A DNA stretch of 64,000 bases from Pseudomonadales bacterium (lineage in GTDB: Bacteria > Pseudomonadota > Gammaproteobacteria > Pseudomonadales > Azotimanducaceae): NCBI GenBank assembly GCA_019090615.1, contig JAHRVQ010000060.1, positions 1 through 64,000 of the forward strand, given 5' to 3'. Under the pieces are notes generated by a model, which had not been told where the DNA came from, did no database searches, and saw nothing but the letters and a program-made list of their open reading frames with translations. Below, in pieces: positions 43,384-52,239 of this stretch. Made by a program: the position numbers and the translations under genes. Each line of letters starts with the position of its first letter. Position 1 is the first letter of the stretch.

Positions 43384-43426
43384 CGGCCACTGGTATCTCA
43401 ACAACGTATCAATTACAAAAAACAAC

Positions 43427-43726
43427 ATGCTTAATTTCTTGCCTACTTTTCATTCAGCTCATTCAGCCACTTGCGCAACGCAGGGTTTATACCTGGCTGC
43501 GCCATCTGTAAGAAATAAACCTGTAGTACAACTTACGCTCGCCTCCGTAAATGTCAAAAAATTCAACGTCAGCGCTGTCAATATCTCAAACGTCAATGTC
43601 TCAAACGTCAATGTCTCGAACGTCAATGTCTCGAACGTCAATGTCCTGAACGTCAAAGCACTAGACGTCAAAGCACTAGACGTGATTGTGCCAATTCTGG
43701 CCAACAGCGGAGCACTTATTGATTAG
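43427..43726 (+). CDS. ilvL: Branched-chain amino acid leader peptide (attenuator), repeat-expanded
   Basis: A 99-residue peptide directly ahead of a strong terminator and ilvG. In its last 60 residues 16 are Val, 4 Ile and 5 Leu, mostly as NVNVS units, then LDVIVPILANSGALID and stop. Slow translation of these codons when charged Val, Leu or Ile tRNA is scarce would stall the ribosome. The antiterminator segment GCGGAG (43707-43712) can then pair with CTCCGC (43754-43759) and break the terminator. When the ribosome reaches the stop (43724-43726) it covers that segment and the terminator forms. Leader peptides are normally 15-35 residues; this one is extended by seven 15-bp repeats. There is no other Met in frame and no strong ribosome site, so the start is the least certain point. 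Confidence 0.75.
   Translation: MLNFLPTFHSAHSATCATQGLYLAAPSVRNKPVVQLTLASVNVKKFNVSAVNISNVNVSNVNVSNVNVSNVNVLNVKALDVKALDVIVPILANSGALID
43577..43681 (+). repeat. ilvL: 15-bp tandem repeats, seven units, inside the ilv leader
   Basis: Five units of GTCAATGTCTCRAAC type (43577-43651), encoding VNVSN, are followed by two exact GTCAAAGCACTAGAC units (43652-43681), encoding VKALD. Each unit starts with a Val codon and preserves the frame, so copy-number change alters the number of sensor codons without disrupting the peptide. Confidence 0.95.
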
Positions 43727-43748
43727 CAAATAGCCAAACAATAATACC

Positions 43749-43785
43749 AAAGCCTCCGCATCGAAAGATCCGGGGGCTTTTTTTT
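43749..43785 (+). terminator. Rho-independent attenuator terminator of ilvGM
   Basis: AAAGCCTCCG (43749-43758) pairs with CGGGGGCTTT (43771-43780), one G-U pair, 12-base loop containing GAAA, then a run of eight T. It lies 23 bases after the leader stop and 70 bases before ilvG. Its form closely resembles enterobacterial ilv attenuators as I remember them. Confidence 0.93.
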
Positions 43786-43854
43786 GTCCTAATTTCAGCC
43801 GCTTAATCAGCACCTTAGACACAAATCACGCAATTATAATTAATGGAATAACCT

Positions 43855-45588
43855 ATGAACGGCGCAGCCTGTTTAATCGAGATCCTCAACCGACTGGGTA
43901 CAAGTCATATTTTCGGCTACCCTGGCGGTGCAATAATGCCAGTCTATGACGCCCTTGCCTGCCTGGTCAAAGATCACAAGATGCACCATATTCTATGCCG
44001 TCATGAGCAGGCCTGTGCATTTTCTGCCCAGGGCTATGCCCGTGCCATGGGCCAGGTGGGTGTCTGTATGGCCACATCTGGACCAGGCGCAACCAATTTG
44101 GTCACCGGTATTGCAGATGCACATCTTGATTCAATTCCATTATTAATTATCACTGGACAGATAGAAACCGGCCTAATTGGTACTGATGCTTTTCAGGCAG
44201 TGGATATGCTGGGAATTACTCACGGTATCGTCAAACACGGCTTTCAGGTCACTGACATAAACCACCTTGTTGAAACAGTCATTGAAGCCTACCGGCTCTG
44301 TACTTCAGGGAGACCAGGACCGGTATTAATCGACTTACCCAAAGATATTCAAAAAGCCAGCATCGATAACTTTGAGCTTGCATGGCAAGCTTGTAGCGAA
44401 GATAACCCAATATCACAGTTTACCCCCACAACAGCGCAACTAGCGCAGGCCGTAGAACTTTTAGAACAGGCCAGGTCCCCTGTATTGATGGCAGGTGGTG
44501 GCATTAAAATCGCCAATGCCGAGTCACACTGTGTTGAATTTTTGCATACCAATAACTTGCCCACAGTAACTACGTTAAATTGCATGGGGCTGTTACCGAT
44601 GCATCATCCACTGAACCTTGGCATGTTAGGTATGCACGGTACCGCCAAAGCCAATGATGCAGTCCAGGCGGCTGACCTCATAATCTGTATCGGCGCTCGG
44701 TTTGACGACAGAGCAACTGGACGCGTCGAACAATTTGCGCCAAAAGCAGAAATAATCCACGTTGATATTGACGCTGCCGAATTAAATAAAAATGTCCAGT
44801 CCACGCTGGGCATTATTGCCGAGGCCGATATTTTCCTTGCGGCTATCAACCAGTGGCAGAAAAAATGCGTAAAGCAGTACAGCAACCTGGTTAAGCAATG
44901 CGCAAACAAACAACCTGTAGCAAATGACACCTTGTCAAACCCTCCCGCTTCGAACATAAATAAAGACCAGGGGCCAATTTATGCGGCCGATTTCCTCCGC
45001 CAGCTAAATCAACACACCGATGAAAATAGTCTTATCAGCGTCGATGTTGGTCAACATCAAATGTGGGTAGCACAGCATTTTGATTTCAGCTCAACTAAGC
45101 AGTTTCTGAGTAGTAGCGGCCTCGGCAGCATGGGTTTTGGTTTACCCGCAGCCATTGGTGCTCAGTTTGCACAACCAGAAAAAACACTTATCAACATTAC
45201 TGGCGACGGCTCATTCATGATGAATGTTCAGGAATTAGCGACCATAAAACGCTACCAGTTACCGATTAAAATCATTCTTTTTAATAACCAGCATCTTGGC
45301 CTGGTACGCCAGCAGCAAGAGCTATTTTATGCCGAAAACTATTCGGAAGTGGAACTATTCGATAATCCTGATTTTACCGCACTGGTCCGTGTATTTGGTT
45401 TTCAGTCAGAAACTATAAACACACCAGCCGAATCAAACCCTGCTATTTCAAGATTATTTCAACAGCCTGGGCCGGCTTTTTTAGAGGTAAAAATCCCCGC
45501 CTTAGAAAATGTCTGGCCCATGGTGCCGCCTGGCGCACCAAATAGCACTCGATTAACAGCAACCAAAAGGCAATACGATGTTTCATGA
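43855..45588 (+). CDS. ilvG: Acetolactate synthase large subunit
   Basis: A 577-residue thiamine-diphosphate enzyme, first common step of valine, leucine and isoleucine synthesis: joins pyruvate with pyruvate or 2-ketobutyrate. The catalytic Glu51 (CRHEQACAF), the FAD/central domain (RFDDRATGRVEQF) and the ThDP motif GDGSFMMNVQELAT through NN are present. The small partner directly following is IlvM-like, so this is the IlvG isoenzyme type. ATG 43855 has GGAATA upstream. Expression should be controlled by the attenuator just ahead. ilvE, ilvD and ilvA do not follow, unlike in E. coli. Confidence 0.95.
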   Translation: MNGAACLIEILNRLGTSHIFGYPGGAIMPVYDALACLVKDHKMHHILCRHEQACAFSAQGYARAMGQVGVCMATSGPGATNLVTGIADAHLDSIPLLIITGQIETGLIGTDAFQAVDMLGITHGIVKHGFQVTDINHLVETVIEAYRLCTSGRPGPVLIDLPKDIQKASIDNFELAWQACSEDNPISQFTPTTAQLAQAVELLEQARSPVLMAGGGIKIANAESHCVEFLHTNNLPTVTTLNCMGLLPMHHPLNLGMLGMHGTAKANDAVQAADLIICIGARFDDRATGRVEQFAPKAEIIHVDIDAAELNKNVQSTLGIIAEADIFLAAINQWQKKCVKQYSNLVKQCANKQPVANDTLSNPPASNINKDQGPIYAADFLRQLNQHTDENSLISVDVGQHQMWVAQHFDFSSTKQFLSSSGLGSMGFGLPAAIGAQFAQPEKTLINITGDGSFMMNVQELATIKRYQLPIKIILFNNQHLGLVRQQQELFYAENYSEVELFDNPDFTALVRVFGFQSETINTPAESNPAISRLFQQPGPAFLEVKIPALENVWPMVPPGAPNSTRLTATKRQYDVS

Positions 45589-45832
45589 ATTCGAATTTAA
45601 TACCCCAATACAACCCGATATGGCAGAGCGAATATTAAGAATTATGCGAGTTCGCGGTTTCGAGGTTGCTAATTTGCAAGTTATTCGACGATCGAACTGT
45701 CTGGAATTTAGGCTTCAGGGTGAAACCCAAAGACCCATTACCCAACTCTACGGGCAACTTGAGAAGGTCTATAAGCTAAAGTTAAAGAGCGCAACCGAGC
45801 ATAAAAAGTCGCAACTTCAATGCCATAGCTGA
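45578..45832 (+). CDS. ilvM: Acetolactate synthase small (regulatory) subunit, IlvM type
   Basis: An 84-residue single ACT-domain protein (FEFNTPIQPDMAERILRIMR through VRGFEVANLQV). It binds and activates the large subunit. It is as short as E. coli IlvM (about 87 residues), much shorter than IlvN/IlvH. Its start overlaps the end of ilvG by 11 bases, with AAGG 7 bases upstream of ATG 45578, so the two are translated in step. Confidence 0.92.
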   Translation: MFHEFEFNTPIQPDMAERILRIMRVRGFEVANLQVIRRSNCLEFRLQGETQRPITQLYGQLEKVYKLKLKSATEHKKSQLQCHS

Positions 45833-45865
45833 GATAATCACCTGAGAGAGAATAGCACCTGCCAC

Positions 45866-47017
45866 TCAACGGCAATACTTTAATATCTTTCTCTCTACAC
45901 TCTCCGGGGAACCAAGAATGCTATAAAAACTCTTTAGATATTGCCTGGAGACAGTTTTTGAAAATTGACTGAGTTCAGCAGACTGGCTATACAGGGATTC
46001 GATGGCTTGCCTGCGCTCTATGAAAAAACTGACCTGTTGTCGAACCAGATCGTTATGCTCACAAAAGCCACGGTAACGTCGGCTACGCACATTGTTTATT
46101 TTAGCGGCTTTATTTGGCACCGCATAGGGTGCATTAACCAAACCGGTAAAATCAAAATCGTAAGGAATAGAGGTTGCCAACAGGTCGTCCTCAGCCTGAT
46201 ACAGTTTAACATTGTGGCAACATTTACCTTCTTTGCTGCGCAATGTTGAAAAGTCCGTATTACCCACCAGGTATTGAAAAAGATTGAGGCGCGCAGTTTG
46301 CATCGGCACCAGTTCTGATATCCAGATATCCTTATCGGGGTATCTTTTTTTCTTCAATCGCTTACCGAGGCGTTTATTATCTTCAATGAAAAACCCTGCT
46401 AACACCCGTGCATCTTTGTTAATGGCGCTATCATTAAAGCCGATTTCGAGTAATTTAACGCGGAAACTGGCATCACTCAACAGATTAAAAGTACGATAGA
46501 TCAAGTATTCGAGCACCACATATTGATTATATTTGGGCCAATTTTTACACGCCAATACCATTTTCAGCCGTTTCTGGTGCTCGAATACGGTGCCTTTTAC
46601 CTGTTGAGGATTAAATAATAATCGTAGTGGTGGATTCTCACAGTTACTTCGATCGAGTCTGAAATTGCCGCGTACGCGTATACCAACATCAAGCGAGATA
46701 GTATTTCCCACCTGATCAACGTATGTCAGCGTCCCTGGGTGGGTTGCCTTTTTATCCCGCTGCTCGGACAAGGTTTTAAAAGGCCCAGTTAGACTAATGG
46801 ATAATTTATCGGTGTTGCTGAATAAAATATCATCCGTACTAACCCAGCCGACGCTAACATTCTCCAGCCTAAGATTATCCGTCCTACCTTCATTTATCTG
46901 GGCCTCATTCATCTTGGCAAACACCGGCGACACCATTTGCACAGTAAATAAAATGGTTAGAACAAGAAGCACAACAGCGGGCGGCACAAAGGTATTAACG
47001 GATAAAACCAGCTTCAT
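45866..47017 (-). CDS. Exported CotH-like protein coupled to ppk1
   Basis: A 383-residue protein with an N-terminal signal or anchor (VLLVLTILFTVQMVSPVFA). Features of the CotH kinase-like fold: GIRVRGNFRLDRSNCENPPL followed by RLLF, a basic KRLKMVLACKNWPKYNQYV region, NLFQYLVGNTDFS (nucleotide-site-like Asn/Asp) and SIPYDFDFTGLVNAPYA. CotH proteins phosphorylate other proteins on Ser, but this is distant, so kinase activity is inference. Its ATG overlaps the ppk1 stop in an ATGA, so it is made together with polyphosphate kinase. CotH, DUF4956 and polyphosphate polymerases are often neighbours elsewhere, and DUF4956 lies 4.5 kb away here. It should act in the periplasm. Confidence 0.6.
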   Translation of the reverse strand: MKLVLSVNTFVPPAVVLLVLTILFTVQMVSPVFAKMNEAQINEGRTDNLRLENVSVGWVSTDDILFSNTDKLSISLTGPFKTLSEQRDKKATHPGTLTYVDQVGNTISLDVGIRVRGNFRLDRSNCENPPLRLLFNPQQVKGTVFEHQKRLKMVLACKNWPKYNQYVVLEYLIYRTFNLLSDASFRVKLLEIGFNDSAINKDARVLAGFFIEDNKRLGKRLKKKRYPDKDIWISELVPMQTARLNLFQYLVGNTDFSTLRSKEGKCCHNVKLYQAEDDLLATSIPYDFDFTGLVNAPYAVPNKAAKINNVRSRRYRGFCEHNDLVRQQVSFFIERRQAIESLYSQSAELSQFSKTVSRQYLKSFYSILGSPESVERKILKYCR

Positions 47018-49230
47018 TTGCTAGGTAATTCCAGCGCAGAAATTACCACTTTGTTTCTTCGTGAACCCAGGCCTGAATGGCTCAAGGTATCCATAAAATA
47101 TTCCTGGCTACTAAACGGCTGACTGGAAGTTATTTTTTTATAATCACCATCAGGCAATAGCAACCAGCTTTGTCGAGTATCCTTTATATTAGCAACCATT
47201 ACCTGTTCAAGTATCTGCTTATGTACTGTTGGGTCCTCTATCGGCAACATAATCTCGACTCGGTCATCAAAATTTCGCTCCATCCAGTCCGCTGAGCCAA
47301 TAAAAACCTTTGCCTTTGGTGAGGGCATTGCAACACCCGCACCAAAACAATAGATGCGTGAATGCTCAAGGAACCTGCCGACTATACTTTTCACCCGAAT
47401 ATTATCGGATAAACCAGGTACACCAGGTCGCAAGCGACATTGGCGGCGCACGATAAGCTCGATTTTCACCCCAGCGGTTGATGCTTCGTACAGCAAATCA
47501 ATAACCGCCGGATCAGTGATAGAATTTAGTTTGATCCACATGGAGGCCGGTTCACCTGATTTTGCCAGGCTGATTTCTTTTTCGATCAAACTGATGACCT
47601 GCTGCCGCAGACCACTCGGCGCAATAACAAGTTTCTTTACACCATGAGGGTTTACACCACTACTTAGATAATTGAACAACGCTATATTGTCTCGTCCAAT
47701 GACAGGCGCACAAGTAAAAAAGGATAAGTCGGTATATAACCTGGCATTGCCTGGATGATAGTTACCGGTGCTAAAATGACTATAAATTGTTGTCGATGTC
47801 CCTTCCCGACGGACTACGCTGGTTGCCTTGCAATGGACTTTAAGCCCAGCTATACCATAAATAACCTGCGCCCCTAATGCCTCCAGCCGGCGTGACAAAT
47901 GGATATTTGATCGTTCATTATCTCGCGCTGAGAGTTCAACCACCACAGTAACGGATTTCCCCGCTTCGGCAGCCCGCTCTAACGCTTCAACTATGGGTGA
48001 GTCATCGCTGGTTCTGTATAGGGTTTGTTTAATGGATAAAACGTTGTCGTCCGCTGCCGCCTGGTCTAAAAAATGCAGCAATACATTAAAGGATTCAAAA
48101 GGCCAGTGAACTAATAAATCCTTCTCTTTGATGGCATTAAAGCAATTATTTGAAAAATCGGTTAGACGGTTTGGAACTCGCGGCAAATAAGGTGAAAAAG
48201 ATAAAGCAGGAAATCTATCGCATATAATATCGGCAATGATTTGCGTGGTATCAGCCAGGCCTAACAACCCAGATACGGCGATGTATTTAGACTCAACAAT
48301 GCTATTATTTGCTTCACTATAGGCCAACATTTCATCGTCGCTTAACATTTTCAGTTGTTGGGCGATGAAAATACGCAAATTTTCCGGCATGCCGCTATTA
48401 ACCTTAAGACGAATGCCATTGGCCCGAGAGCGGCGCTTTAAGCCGCTTTCGATCATACCCATGAGGTCATCGGTGCGCTCGTCCAACGCCAACTGGTTAT
48501 CACGAAGGATTTGAAACAAACCTGAACCGAGTATTGCATGGCCAGGAAATAAAAAATCCCAGCTCAGGTAAATCATAGTTTCAAGACTTGCAAACCGAAC
48601 CTTATTGCCCGGCAGCCTGATAAACCGGGGCACCGAACTGGGCAACTGAATAAGAATTTTTGACGCATCAACGGTATTTTTGCGCTGGATTTCTATCACA
48701 ATACAAATCCCACCGGAGGCGATAAATGGGAACGGATGCTCCAAATCAATAGTGAATAACGACAATACCGGATATACATGCTGTAAAAAGTGCGCATCTA
48801 AAAACTCGGTCTCGGCATCTGTCAATCGATAATGCCCCACCAGATCTATGCCGTTACGCTCCAGTTCATGCCTGATGTTAAGCCATGAAGCATCCTGTAG
48901 CGTCATAAGTTCATTGGCACTGCAATCAACTCGGTCCAGTTCTTCTATCGGCATCAGGCCATCTACTGTGGGCGTGCTGACCTGGCTGGCAATTTTATGC
49001 CGCATTTTTGCTACTCGCACGGTATAAAACTGGTCCAGAACTTCCGCTGAAATGGATAAAAATCTCAGCCGTTCCAATATTGGATGCACCAGGTTATTTG
49101 ACTCTTCTAGCACACGACTAATAAAATTAAGATCAGACAGTTCTCGGTTTAGGAAACGTCCGGCACGGCACTCTGTCTGTTCTGGTAATGTATCTCTCGC
49201 TTGTTTATTAATCGAAAAAGGTTCTGGCAA
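47014..49230 (-). CDS. ppk: Polyphosphate kinase 1
   Basis: A 738-residue PPK1 that polymerises ATP gamma-phosphate into polyphosphate at the inner membrane. The N and head domains begin FLNRELSDLNFISRVLEES. The autophosphorylated His is His485 in YSHFSTGNYHPGNARLYTD, and a second conserved segment, VFIGSADWMERNFDDRVEI, lies near 635. The TTG start at 49230 has AGGA at the right distance. The downstream CotH-like gene overlaps by 4 bases. A PPP-type phosphatase is divergently transcribed from the same upstream region. The enzyme would serve phosphate storage and stress response. Confidence 0.95.
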   Translation of the reverse strand: MPEPFSINKQARDTLPEQTECRAGRFLNRELSDLNFISRVLEESNNLVHPILERLRFLSISAEVLDQFYTVRVAKMRHKIASQVSTPTVDGLMPIEELDRVDCSANELMTLQDASWLNIRHELERNGIDLVGHYRLTDAETEFLDAHFLQHVYPVLSLFTIDLEHPFPFIASGGICIVIEIQRKNTVDASKILIQLPSSVPRFIRLPGNKVRFASLETMIYLSWDFLFPGHAILGSGLFQILRDNQLALDERTDDLMGMIESGLKRRSRANGIRLKVNSGMPENLRIFIAQQLKMLSDDEMLAYSEANNSIVESKYIAVSGLLGLADTTQIIADIICDRFPALSFSPYLPRVPNRLTDFSNNCFNAIKEKDLLVHWPFESFNVLLHFLDQAAADDNVLSIKQTLYRTSDDSPIVEALERAAEAGKSVTVVVELSARDNERSNIHLSRRLEALGAQVIYGIAGLKVHCKATSVVRREGTSTTIYSHFSTGNYHPGNARLYTDLSFFTCAPVIGRDNIALFNYLSSGVNPHGVKKLVIAPSGLRQQVISLIEKEISLAKSGEPASMWIKLNSITDPAVIDLLYEASTAGVKIELIVRRQCRLRPGVPGLSDNIRVKSIVGRFLEHSRIYCFGAGVAMPSPKAKVFIGSADWMERNFDDRVEIMLPIEDPTVHKQILEQVMVANIKDTRQSWLLLPDGDYKKITSSQPFSSQEYFMDTLSHSGLGSRRNKVVISALELPSK

Positions 49231-49552
49231 AGTGCTTCCTAAAAAATTTTTTTAATGCCTACCCATCTACGTTAGTGCAAGGGAACAGGTTTGTCAGATT
49301 CAATCCAGTAAAAATGTACTATCTTGTAGTTGTCAGGTAACTATTGGCTAAAACGTTTTAGGACACACTATTTAATAGCATTTAACGCCATTAATCTGCT
49401 TCAGGTTTTGCTTTATCGATCAGGTTGGTATTATTTTCAATAACAGGTTTTTTGAATAGCATCCTTTACAAATAGCCCTTGATAAAAAGCGGTATTTTTT
49501 AATAGCAACAGAATGGGACCTCAGCATCAGGTATTTTAGTTATTTGCTTTTT
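49231..49552. other. Divergent promoter region of ppk1 and an exported phosphatase
   Basis: No gene, AT-rich. I looked for a Pho box (two CTGTCAT-like repeats) and saw none. Nothing else recognisable. Confidence 0.4.
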
Positions 49553-50647
49553 ATGGTACTTTTTTTGTCGGTGGATGCCCCGGCGCAGGAGGTATGGGAA
49601 AATGTCCCGAGAATCGTCGCCATCGGCGATGTACATGGAGATTACGAACAATACCTGCAAATACTTAAAGACAACCAGCTCATTGATGCAAAATTAAACT
49701 GGCAAGGTGGCGGCACCCATCTAGTGCAATTGGGTGATATTCCTGATCGAGGGCCCGATTCGCAAAAAATCATGCGTCATCTCCGTGCCCTTGCCAGGCA
49801 GGCAAAAAAAACCGCAGGTTTTGTCCATACGCTGTTAGGTAATCACGAATTGATGAACATCACAGGCGACCTGCGTTTTGTCGACCCTGGCGAATACGAA
49901 ATTTTCATTAACGCAGATTCAAGGCGTTTAAGAGCCCACTATCTAAATAGAGTACTTTCCCACCGAATTAAGCTTGATCCATCGTTAAAAGCACTCAAAA
50001 AACAGCAATATGCTGACCTAAAATCAGAATATCCGTTGGGATATGTAGAGCACCGACTAGCCTGGGCACCAACAGGAAAAATATTCAAATGGATAAAAAA
50101 AAATAATGCGGTGATAAAAATTAATCGTATCCTGTTTGCTCACGGTGGCATCTCACCGCATGCAGAAAGACTGCCTTTGCACGAAATTAACCATCGCATT
50201 AAAACGGCCCTGCAAAACCCTCAAATAAACCCACAACAAAAGCTCGAACCCTTACTATCAGAAAATGGCCCGCTCTGGTATCGAGGCCTCTACCAGAATG
50301 GTAGCGAAGAAGAGCTTGCACCATTAATAAAAATGTTAGCCTACTATGATGCCGATGCGATCGTTATCGCCCATACACCAACCCCAGGCGCCATCATACC
50401 GCGCTTCGATGGCAGAGTAATTTTGGTGGATGTTGGCCTGGCAACCGCTTATGGCAAAGGTCGGGCCAGTCTTTTAATCGACAATAATGACAAATTCAGC
50501 GTCCATCGTGGGCATAAGGTCAAATTGCCAGATACAGATGAGCAGCTTCTGCAATACCTGACGATCTGCAGTGAATTCGACCCAGACCCTTCAGCACTGC
50601 TGCCAATGATCAATCAACTAACAAAAAACCTGCAGGCAACTCATTAA
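49553..50647 (+). CDS. Exported PPP-type phosphatase (Shewanella-like phosphatase type)
   Basis: A metallophosphoesterase of about 364 residues. A short hydrophobic start (MVLFLSVDAPAQ) suggests an exported protein. Motifs in order: AIGDVHGDYEQY, LVQLGDIPDRGPDS, LLGNHELMN, FAHGGISPH and VIAHTPTPG, the complete PPP set. The layout fits bacterial Shelph-type phosphatases, which remove phosphate from protein tyrosines or small molecules. Start choice between TTG 49544 and ATG 49553 is open, with no ribosome site for either; the signal peptide is short for both. Divergent from ppk1, it probably belongs to the same phosphate-related neighbourhood. Confidence 0.85.
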   Translation: MVLFLSVDAPAQEVWENVPRIVAIGDVHGDYEQYLQILKDNQLIDAKLNWQGGGTHLVQLGDIPDRGPDSQKIMRHLRALARQAKKTAGFVHTLLGNHELMNITGDLRFVDPGEYEIFINADSRRLRAHYLNRVLSHRIKLDPSLKALKKQQYADLKSEYPLGYVEHRLAWAPTGKIFKWIKKNNAVIKINRILFAHGGISPHAERLPLHEINHRIKTALQNPQINPQQKLEPLLSENGPLWYRGLYQNGSEEELAPLIKMLAYYDADAIVIAHTPTPGAIIPRFDGRVILVDVGLATAYGKGRASLLIDNNDKFSVHRGHKVKLPDTDEQLLQYLTICSEFDPDPSALLPMINQLTKNLQATH

Positions 50648-50658
50648 CCAACGACTTT

Positions 50659-51441
50659 TCAATCCGATAATTCTGTTAAGCCAGCCATATCCTGATAGAT
50701 ACTGATTTGGCCATCCTGTTTATCCCCCTCGTCAGCAAGAATCAGCCCCCCCGCTGGCGTAATAGCAATCCCTTCAGGTTGCCTATGTTGATTAGCAGGC
50801 AATACATAATGACGAACCAGCGCGCCCTGGTGGTTGATCACTGTGACCAACCGAGGCCTTGCGGAAACCAGATAAATCAATGATTGCGTCACCCAAATCC
50901 CAGAAGGACGAAATTTTTTTAGCTCCAAGTCCTCAAGTGGTATTCGTATTTGATCTTCAATCTGCCTGGTTTCAGGGTTAAAAACATAGACACTGAGCTG
51001 ATTTTTATCCACATAGAATTTTTTGCACGCAAGGTAGAGCTTCTGTTTAAAAGTAGCCAGGCCTTCGAATTCACATTGCTGCTTTAAACCTGTATCAATG
51101 ACTTCAGCCTCAACGGTCGCCGAATAAAAATTTAATGCGCCGTCAGCCCGATATAATAATCCGTCACTGGTCAATAAATAGAAGCTATCTTTTAGAATAG
51201 CAATGCCTTCAAAATCAGCTTCAACGGCTGGGTCACTGATTTTCAAAACGGGATAAAGTTGCCCATTTTGTGGATCAAATTCATAGATGATTGCCTGCTC
51301 ATCATTGTGTACAAATAAGCGGCCATCAACACTCATGGCTAACCCTGAAGCTTCATCCAGATGCGCTGGCAAGACCCAACTGACTGGCTTAACGGCAGCC
51401 TCACAACCTGCCAGCAAAGTGCTCAACAATGTGCTCAACAA
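50659..51441 (-). CDS. SdiA-regulated-like beta-propeller lipoprotein
   Basis: A protein of at least 260 residues. A lipobox LLAGC (Cys13) marks a lipoprotein. The body is repeats such as SGLAMSVDGRLFVHNDEQAI, FEGIAILKDSFYLLTSDGLL, FEGLATFKQKLYLACK and PEGIAITPAGGLILADEGD, typical of SdiA-regulated/YjiK-type six-blade propellers. Related propellers include calcium-dependent phytases, so a phosphoester role is possible given the neighbours, but is inference. The first residues (LSTLLSTLL) are encoded by an exact 12-bp duplication (51419-51442). The start is not clear: TTG 51441 is the only ordinary candidate, and the frame stays open further upstream. Confidence 0.75.
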   Translation of the reverse strand: MLSTLLSTLLAGCEAAVKPVSWVLPAHLDEASGLAMSVDGRLFVHNDEQAIIYEFDPQNGQLYPVLKISDPAVEADFEGIAILKDSFYLLTSDGLLYRADGALNFYSATVEAEVIDTGLKQQCEFEGLATFKQKLYLACKKFYVDKNQLSVYVFNPETRQIEDQIRIPLEDLELKKFRPSGIWVTQSLIYLVSARPRLVTVINHQGALVRHYVLPANQHRQPEGIAITPAGGLILADEGDKQDGQISIYQDMAGLTELSD

Positions 51442-51475
51442 TACTATGCAGGTGTGAAAAATGCAGGTATGAAAA
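51419..51475. repeat. Two adjacent tandem duplications (12 bp and 15 bp)
   Basis: GTGCTCAACAAT occurs twice exactly (51419-51442), and ATGCAGGTGTGAAAA/ATGCAGGTATGAAAA twice with one change (51446-51475). The first lies in the signal-peptide coding region of the lipoprotein and the second just upstream. Confidence 0.95.
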
Positions 51476-51499
51476 AAACCGCCCTGAATAAATCGCCGT

Positions 51500-52144
51500 T
51501 TAAGGTATCTTCTTTTCAGGGTCTGCAGCTCCGGTATTCATCCATGTACGACTAAACCAACGATTAACAGACACATCCGCGCCATAATCAATCAGCCAAA
51601 AAATTAGCACAGCATAATTAAAAAACAATGACACAAGCAGGCCGATTTCAAGGGCACTGGTGCCTGCGGCTAAACCAACGCCAATGGCTACAAATATATA
51701 GATAGCATCCAGCGTATCATCCAGAGACAACCGAAACCGTACCCCAGCAACGATACCGGCAAGACTAAAAGCCAGCGCCAGTGAATTCTGCACAATCAGG
51801 ACGATCCCTGCCACCACCACTGGCAAAAGTAATATCGTCAGTACAAATGCCTGGTCTCGGCCTTTACGTCTGCGCGCCCCCATATATACCCAGGCGACGG
51901 GTTGCATTAATAAGATAACCCCCAGTAATGAAAAACCAAATCGAATGGTCTCTCCGCCCGCGGGTTGGAGTTTTTCAACGGCCTGCAGGCTCAAAAAGTC
52001 ATTGATGTCCGCAGACGTATGCACCACACCACCAAAAGGCAAGTAGGTTTGAATTTGAGGCTGGAAGTGCAACAGGGCAAACAGAGCGGCGACAATCACA
52101 AGATAATAACTCGTTAGTTTAACGAGGGGTTTTACATATTCCAT
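51500..52144 (-). CDS. DUF4956 membrane protein
   Basis: A 214-residue protein with about five or six spans. SLAGIVAGVRFRLSLDDTLD followed by AIYIFVAIGVGLAAGTSA is the DUF4956 core: small membrane proteins often found with polyphosphate polymerase (VTC) domains and CotH proteins, where they may help make or export polyphosphate. Here the neighbours are ppk1 and a CotH-like protein rather than a VTC polymerase. ATG 52144 is chosen over TTG 52147, without strong ribosome site. A small two-span protein lies 95 bases upstream on the same strand. Confidence 0.85.
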   Translation of the reverse strand: MEYVKPLVKLTSYYLVIVAALFALLHFQPQIQTYLPFGGVVHTSADINDFLSLQAVEKLQPAGGETIRFGFSLLGVILLMQPVAWVYMGARRRKGRDQAFVLTILLLPVVVAGIVLIVQNSLALAFSLAGIVAGVRFRLSLDDTLDAIYIFVAIGVGLAAGTSALEIGLLVSLFFNYAVLIFWLIDYGADVSVNRWFSRTWMNTGAADPEKKIP

Positions 52145-52214
52145 CAATTGATACTAGCAGACAACAATTAGCTGGTTGGCTATATTTCAACTGTCACAGT
52201 TTATATGCCGTTTT

Positions 52215-52238
52215 ATTCCCTATCTAATTCCCTATCTA
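52215..52238. repeat. 12-bp tandem duplication
   Basis: ATTCCCTATCTA occurs twice exactly between the two-span protein and the DUF4956 gene. Confidence 0.95.
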
Positions 52239-52239
52239 C

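Noticed and set aside
43832-43842. TATAAT just before ilvG as a second promoter
   Set aside because: Transcription would start inside the ribosome site of ilvG and no -35 box is at the right distance.
49231-49552. Pho box for ppk1
   Set aside because: No pair of CTGTCAT-like 7-mers with 4-base spacing could be found.
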